From Hydrogenophaga sp. (lineage in GTDB: Bacteria; Pseudomonadota; Gammaproteobacteria; Burkholderiales; Burkholderiaceae_C): a stretch of 64,000 nt of DNA. Shown in pieces: positions 59,876-64,000 of this stretch (its first letter is position 1; each line of letters begins with the position of its first letter). The notes beneath the pieces were generated by a model. That model searched no databases. It was given only the letters and a program-made list of their open reading frames with translations, and was not told the origin of the DNA. Location of the stretch: the NCBI RefSeq assembly GCF_025699295.1, contig NZ_JAILWB010000006.1:1-64000 (forward strand), in the 5' to 3' direction. Position numbers and translations under genes: made by a program.

Positions 59876-62871
59876 GCCTTGACCCCCAGGCGCTGCAGCA
59901 GGCGGCGCCACCAGGCCGCGGGCGCGGCATCGCTGCCTGCGGCCTGGCGCCCCAGCGATTCGAAGAGCTGCGCCACGATCACGCGCGCCGCGCCCTCCAG
60001 CATGCGGCTGCCCACCATGGCCACCTTGCCGCCCACCTGGGCGCGGTAGTCGTAGTGCAGGCGGGTGCCTGCGGCCGTGGCTTCCAGGCGCACCAGGCCA
60101 TCGCCCGCGCCCGTGCCCAGGCTGGAGCTGCCGCTGCCGGCCAGCCGCAGCCGATGCGGCGCCTCGATGTCGGAGAGCGTGATGCGCGCTTCGTAGCGCG
60201 CCTTGATCAGGCCGATGCCCACCGTCACGTCGGCGCGGTAGCGGTTCTCGCCATCGGCCTGGAGCGCGTGGCAACCCGGGATGACGCGGGCCAGCGCCGC
60301 GGGGTCCAGCAGCACGGCGAAGACGCGCTCGGGCGGTGCGGCGATCTCCACCGTGCCTTGCGCGGCGAGCGACAGGCCGTCGCCGGCCGGAGCCGCCGCG
60401 GGTGCGGGCGCCACCGGGTGGCGGGGCGCGGGGTCGGCCGTCTGCAGGTGGGCGAGCACACGATCGGGCGTGAGCGGCAGGCGGATGTCGGCCACGTCGC
60501 GCAGCGGGCGCAGCGCGTCCGCGAAGGCGTTGGCGATGCAGGGCGGTGTGCTCATGTTGTTGCCTTCGCCCAGGCCCTTGGCACCCAGGGGCGTGAAGGG
60601 GCTGGGGGTTTCCAGGTGCACGATCACCGGGTCGGGTGTCTCGCAGGTGGTGGGCATCAGGTAGTCGGCCAGCGTGCCGCTCTGGAAGCTGCCGTCGGCG
60701 CCGTAGCGGAACTCCTCCAGCAGGGCCGCGCCCAGGCCCTGCGCAAAAGCGCCCCGGATCTGGCCGTCGGCCAGCGCCGGGTTGAGCAGTCGGCCGGCGT
60801 CGTGGGCCGTGATGTAGCGGTCCACACGAACCGCACCGGTGTCGGGGTCGATCTCCAGGCCGCAGACGTCGAACACGAAGCCGTAGGCGGCCGAGGTGTT
60901 GACGCGGTCCTGCGGATCGGGCGCGCGCAGGGTCTCGGGTGTCCAGAAGGCGGTCTCGCGCAGCCCCGGCGTCTCGCCCGCGGGCAGCAGCGCAGGCGCC
61001 CAGTGCGGACTGGCGGCCAGTCGCGTGAACGGCTGGGTCTGGGCGGGCTGCAGCCGGTTGAACACCTGGCCCTCCTCGAACCCGATGTCGGCGCTGTCGC
61101 AGCCCCAGGCCGCGGCGGCGATGCGCGCCAGCTTGTCGCGCAGGCGCTGGGCGGCCAAGTGCACCGTGCCCGCCACGGCACCGGCGAAGCGGCTGCTGTA
61201 GTTGCCCGCGGCCACGCTCCAGGCGTCCTTGGCGGTGTCGAACTCCACGTTGACCACCACCTGCGCGGGGTGCAGGCCCAGCACGTCCGCCACCACCTGG
61301 GCACACACCGTCATGTGGCCCTGGCCGGCCGGGGCGGAGGCGATGGTCACGTTGACGCCGCCCAGCAGGTCGATGGCGACGGTGGCGCTGGCAATGGCGC
61401 CGTTCTTGGGGCCGGCCTTGGCGCGCTGTTCGGCCGTGAGCACGGTGCTGATATAGCCCATGTTCGACACCGAAGGCTCGACGATGGCGGCCACGCCGAT
61501 GCCGTAGAGCCGGCCCGCGGCACGCGCCGTGCGCTGGCGCTCGGTGAGTTGCATGGCTTGTGCTTCGGCCATGGCCATGTGGGTCAAGCGCGCGTAGTCG
61601 CCGGAGTCGAGCACCGCGCCGGCGGCGGCGGTGTAGGGGAAGGCGTCGGCCGGCACGTAGTTGCGCATGCGCAGTTGCACCGGGTCGATGGCCAGCTCGA
61701 CCGCGATGCGGTCCATCAAGCGCTCCAGCGCGTAGTACACCTGCGGACCGCCGAAGCCACGCACCAGCCCGGTGGGGGTCTTGTTGGTCACCACCACGCG
61801 GTTGCGCACCGCCAGGTGCTCGATGGCGTAGGCGCCGGTGAGCGCGCCGTGCATGCGGTAGAAGGTGGCGGGTTCGGGGGCGCGCAGGTAGGCGCCCACC
61901 TCGTCGGCCTGGTCGTAGCGCAAGGCCAGCACGCGGCCCTCGGGGGTGACGGCGGCTTCGATGGTGGTCAGCCGCGCGGTGGCCGAGGTGGCGGCGCTCA
62001 GGTGCTCCAGGCGGTCCTCGACCCACTTCACGGGCGCACCGGCCTTGCGCGATGCGAGGCACATCAGCACCACATAGGGGAACACCGCCTGTTTGACCCC
62101 GAAGCTGCCGCCCGAATCGCGTGGCACGCGGTGGCGCAGCTTGTTGCCGGGTACCTTCAAGGCCATGGCCATCACGGCGTGCAGCGAGAACGGGCCCATG
62201 AAATTGGAGAGCACGTCGTAGCCCTCGTCGCCGGGCAGGTGTTCGGCGATCACCACCCCGCATTCCATGGGTGGGCAGCTGTTGCGCGGGTAGTGCACGG
62301 TGGTGCGCACGGTGCGCACGCCGGGTTGGGTGAAGGCCGATTCGGGGTCGCCGTAGCGGAACGCGCGGTCCGACACCACGTTGCTGCCCACCGCCTCGTG
62401 CAGCGGCGGGGCACCGTCCTGCAGCGCGCGTTCGATGTCCATCACCACCGGCAGCGGCTCGTAGTCGGCACGCAGCAGATCGAGCGCGTCCTCGGCGATG
62501 TAGCGGTCTTCGGCCACCACCACCGCCACCGGTTCGCCCACGTGGCGCACACGGTCCACGGCCAGCGCCCAATGCTGCATGGGCTGCTTGACGCCCACCA
62601 CGAAGGGCTGGGCCCAGGCCTGCACGTCGGCGCCGGTGAGCACCGCGCGCACGCCGGGCAGTGCCAGGGCCGCTTGCGTGTGGACACCGAGCAGGCGGGC
62701 GTGCGGGTGTGGAGAACGCAGTACCGCCGCGTGCAGCGTGCCGGGGCGTGTGCCCAGGTCATCGGCGTAGGCGCCGCGGCCGTTCAGCAGGGCATCGTCT
62801 TCCAGCCGCTCCATGCGCTGGCCGACCCATGCCTGCCGGGCGGCACCCACCAGATTGGGATCTGCGTGCAA
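59872..62871 (-). CDS. molybdenum hydroxylase large subunit fused to a CoxG/SRPBCC domain
   Basis: A 999-aa Mo-cofactor subunit of the xanthine dehydrogenase/CO dehydrogenase family. GRGAYADDL opens the a/b hammerhead; GLVRGFGGPQ near residue 368 and GAKGLGEGNN near 762, with the presumed catalytic glutamate, lie at the Mo site. Usual length is 760-800; residues from about 837 on are an extra CoxG-like helix-grip domain (VEIAAPPERVFAVLLDPAALARVIPGC), in other operons a separate protein. The start is TTG 62871, supported by AGGAG 6 nt upstream. The substrate is unknown; hydroxylation of an aromatic or N-heterocyclic ring is likely. Confidence 0.9.
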   Translation of the reverse strand: MHADPNLVGAARQAWVGQRMERLEDDALLNGRGAYADDLGTRPGTLHAAVLRSPHPHARLLGVHTQAALALPGVRAVLTGADVQAWAQPFVVGVKQPMQHWALAVDRVRHVGEPVAVVVAEDRYIAEDALDLLRADYEPLPVVMDIERALQDGAPPLHEAVGSNVVSDRAFRYGDPESAFTQPGVRTVRTTVHYPRNSCPPMECGVVIAEHLPGDEGYDVLSNFMGPFSLHAVMAMALKVPGNKLRHRVPRDSGGSFGVKQAVFPYVVLMCLASRKAGAPVKWVEDRLEHLSAATSATARLTTIEAAVTPEGRVLALRYDQADEVGAYLRAPEPATFYRMHGALTGAYAIEHLAVRNRVVVTNKTPTGLVRGFGGPQVYYALERLMDRIAVELAIDPVQLRMRNYVPADAFPYTAAAGAVLDSGDYARLTHMAMAEAQAMQLTERQRTARAAGRLYGIGVAAIVEPSVSNMGYISTVLTAEQRAKAGPKNGAIASATVAIDLLGGVNVTIASAPAGQGHMTVCAQVVADVLGLHPAQVVVNVEFDTAKDAWSVAAGNYSSRFAGAVAGTVHLAAQRLRDKLARIAAAAWGCDSADIGFEEGQVFNRLQPAQTQPFTRLAASPHWAPALLPAGETPGLRETAFWTPETLRAPDPQDRVNTSAAYGFVFDVCGLEIDPDTGAVRVDRYITAHDAGRLLNPALADGQIRGAFAQGLGAALLEEFRYGADGSFQSGTLADYLMPTTCETPDPVIVHLETPSPFTPLGAKGLGEGNNMSTPPCIANAFADALRPLRDVADIRLPLTPDRVLAHLQTADPAPRHPVAPAPAAAPAGDGLSLAAQGTVEIAAPPERVFAVLLDPAALARVIPGCHALQADGENRYRADVTVGIGLIKARYEARITLSDIEAPHRLRLAGSGSSSLGTGAGDGLVRLEATAAGTRLHYDYRAQVGGKVAMVGSRMLEGAARVIVAQLFESLGRQAAGSDAAPAAWWRRLLQRLGVKA

Positions 62872-62948
62872 TCTTGTCTCCTGTGCCGACGTGGCGGCTG
62901 CTGTTCTCGTGCAGCGCCAGTGTCGAAGCGCAGGAGGTGCGCGCGTTA

Positions 62949-62985
62949 TCGCCAGCGTCGGACGAATGACCGTCCGATCTGGCGA
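62949..62985. promoter_or_regulatory. long inverted repeat upstream of the Mo-hydroxylase operon
   Basis: TCGCCAGCGTCGGACG (62949-62964) faces CGTCCGATCTGGCGA (62971-62985); the arms match throughout except for one or two bases. It lies about 80 bp before the large-subunit start in the araC-type intergenic gap. No T-run follows, so an operator is more likely than a terminator. Confidence 0.6.
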
Positions 62986-63019
62986 CTATCCAAAAAGTCT
63001 GGTGACTTTGCGGCCGTGC

Positions 63020-63898
63020 TCAGATCACGTCCGAGCCCGGACCGGCCGGAGGCTCGAACAGGTTGACCTTGCGGCGGTAGTCGCTGGGGGTGATGCCCAG
63101 GTGCGCGCGGAAGAAGCGCGAGAAGTGGCTGGGCGCGGAGAAGCCGAGTTCGTGCGAGACATCGCCCACCGATTCCTGGCTGTGGGTGAGCCGCTGCACC
63201 GCATCCTCGAAGCGCAGCACATTGGCATAGACCAGCGGCGTTACGCGGGTGTCGCGCTGGAACAGCGTGAAGAAGTGCGCGCGCGACAGACCCGTGGCAG
63301 CGGCCAGCCCGTCGACGTCGAGCTCACGGGCAACGTCCTTGCGCATGAGCGCGATGGCCTGGCGGATGCGTGGATCCATTGCAACCGGAGGCTTGCTGCG
63401 CAGCAGGCTGGCCAGGTCACGCCAGCCCGAATAGCTCTCGACCACCGCAATGATGAGGTTGAAAAGCAGGTCTTCGAGGCGGCCCGGGGATACCTCGTCG
63501 TCCCACCAGAGTTCGAGCACGAATTCCTCGACCATTTTGCGGGTGGCTTCTGTGAGTCGCACGCAGGGCTCGGGAAAGAAACGCGGATGGCCCGACAGTG
63601 CCAGCGAGCGCTGCAACTCCGCCAGCCATCCGGGTTCGATGTAGAGCGCCAGGATCAGCGTGCGCGCACCGGGAGGCGCCTCGTGCTCATAGGCGTGATG
63701 TTCCCAGGCGTTGACCAGCACCGCGGTGTCGTCCGTGAGCGGCGCACGCTCACCCCGCACGCTGAACGCGCTGTCGGAACCACCGGCCTTGATGAGGATG
63801 TGGCAATGGTGATGGGCGTGCCCGACCAGCGGTGCGTCCATGTCGAGCAGCGCAACCCTGCCGAAGCGGCCCTGGAAGATCTTGATGGCTGAGGACAA
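63020..63898 (-). CDS. AraC-family transcriptional regulator
   Basis: A 292-aa regulator. The N-terminal cupin-like sensing part (HAHHHCHILIKAGGSDSAF, residues about 27-45) is followed by the double helix-turn-helix: VDGLAAATGLSRAHFFTLFQRDTRV (about 200-225) and VGDVSHELGFSAPSHFSRFFRAHLGITPSDYRR (about 247-279). TTG 63898 is the start, with GGAG 7 nt upstream. It is the first gene of the minus-strand catabolic cluster and is expected to activate it in response to the substrate. Confidence 0.9.
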   Translation of the reverse strand: MSSAIKIFQGRFGRVALLDMDAPLVGHAHHHCHILIKAGGSDSAFSVRGERAPLTDDTAVLVNAWEHHAYEHEAPPGARTLILALYIEPGWLAELQRSLALSGHPRFFPEPCVRLTEATRKMVEEFVLELWWDDEVSPGRLEDLLFNLIIAVVESYSGWRDLASLLRSKPPVAMDPRIRQAIALMRKDVARELDVDGLAAATGLSRAHFFTLFQRDTRVTPLVYANVLRFEDAVQRLTHSQESVGDVSHELGFSAPSHFSRFFRAHLGITPSDYRRKVNLFEPPAGPGSDVI

Positions 63899-63920
63899 AT
63901 TCGAACTCCGAAATCAAAAC

Positions 63921-63932
63921 GATACCGGTATC
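63921..63932. promoter_or_regulatory. perfect 12-bp palindrome upstream of the AraC gene
   Basis: GATACCGGTATC, a perfect palindrome 23 bp before the regulator start. It may be an operator for the regulator or for a gene beyond the window; single occurrence, so low certainty. Confidence 0.4.
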
Positions 63933-64000
63933 TGCGGTCACTGGATAGATGCCCTCCAGCCCGGCCACAGACAAACCCAAACAAAAGCCCTGGAAGCACC

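Noticed and set aside
58560-62871. Assignment of the Mo-enzyme as 4-hydroxybenzoyl-CoA reductase
   Set aside because: The FAD subunit is 271 aa and lacks the extra 4Fe-4S insert, and the large subunit has a CoxG fusion not typical of that enzyme.
59791-63066. 1091-codon plus-strand frame across the Mo-hydroxylase large subunit
   Set aside because: Antisense shadow; the opposite strand encodes a full-length enzyme with motifs in place.

Overview
The window is a high-GC bacterial chromosome segment, most likely from the order Burkholderiales, family Comamonadaceae (Hydrogenophaga/Acidovorax/Variovorax relatives). The basis is the gene content (proteobacterial-type gshA, Kup, TRAP and Liv transport systems, a Mo-hydroxylase operon), the strong G/C third-position bias, and an intergenic repeat at about 37497-37577 of a kind I associate with this family. 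I see no rRNA, tRNA, CRISPR array or complete insertion sequence. Species assignment is inference.

Region 1 (1-2983) is a lower-GC accessory patch. It holds three successive, mostly broken toxin-tip/immunity units: C-terminal fragments of a TNT-type (NAD glycohydrolase-like) polymorphic toxin, each linked to a homologous small immunity-like gene. There is also a different small immunity-like gene at the left end and an unrecognised 216-aa gene at the right. It reads as the decaying tail of an Rhs-type locus whose main gene lies outside the window. Composition changes sharply near 2984-3062, where core metabolism starts with a 2-haloacid dehalogenase and malate synthase G.

Region 2 (6164-16446) is a defence operon in which neighbouring stop and start codons overlap throughout: hsdM, hsdS, darT, darG, an unknown 132-aa gene, hsdR, a YgjP-like metallopeptidase gene and a 101-aa gene. 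A complete type I restriction-modification system therefore carries a DarTG DNA-ADP-ribosylation toxin-antitoxin module and an undescribed small gene between its specificity and restriction subunits. This is the most interesting part of the window.

Region 3 (16460-32963) has a GDSL lipoprotein, an M48 peptidase and an Lrp/AsnC regulator. These are followed by a same-strand run of a complete TRAP transporter (dctPQM-type), a TauE/SafE-type permease, a cytoplasmic gamma-glutamyltransferase homologue and a membrane acyltransferase. Then come a crotonase, an AI-2E-family membrane protein, an MFS exporter, a class II glutamine amidotransferase, a NitT/TauT-type ABC transporter, and a 24-aa membrane peptide gene too short for ordinary ORF calling.

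Region 4 (33071-51482) is mixed housekeeping and stress: an enolase-superfamily enzyme, an SMR exporter with a TTG start, glutathione synthesis (gshA and gshB, separated by kup and benE), proA, katG with a candidate OxyR half-site upstream, a GST, CreA, an ArsR-type regulator coupled to an SRPBCC protein, and a phytase-like esterase-domain protein.

Region 5 (51526-63898) is one minus-strand catabolic cluster read from an AraC regulator. It encodes a three-subunit molybdenum hydroxylase whose large subunit is fused to a CoxG/SRPBCC domain, an acyl-CoA ligase resembling aromatic-acid ligases, a crotonase, and a complete Liv-type ABC importer (livK-H-M-G-F). Together they describe uptake, hydroxylation and CoA activation of an aromatic or heteroaromatic acid; the substrate cannot be read from the sequence.
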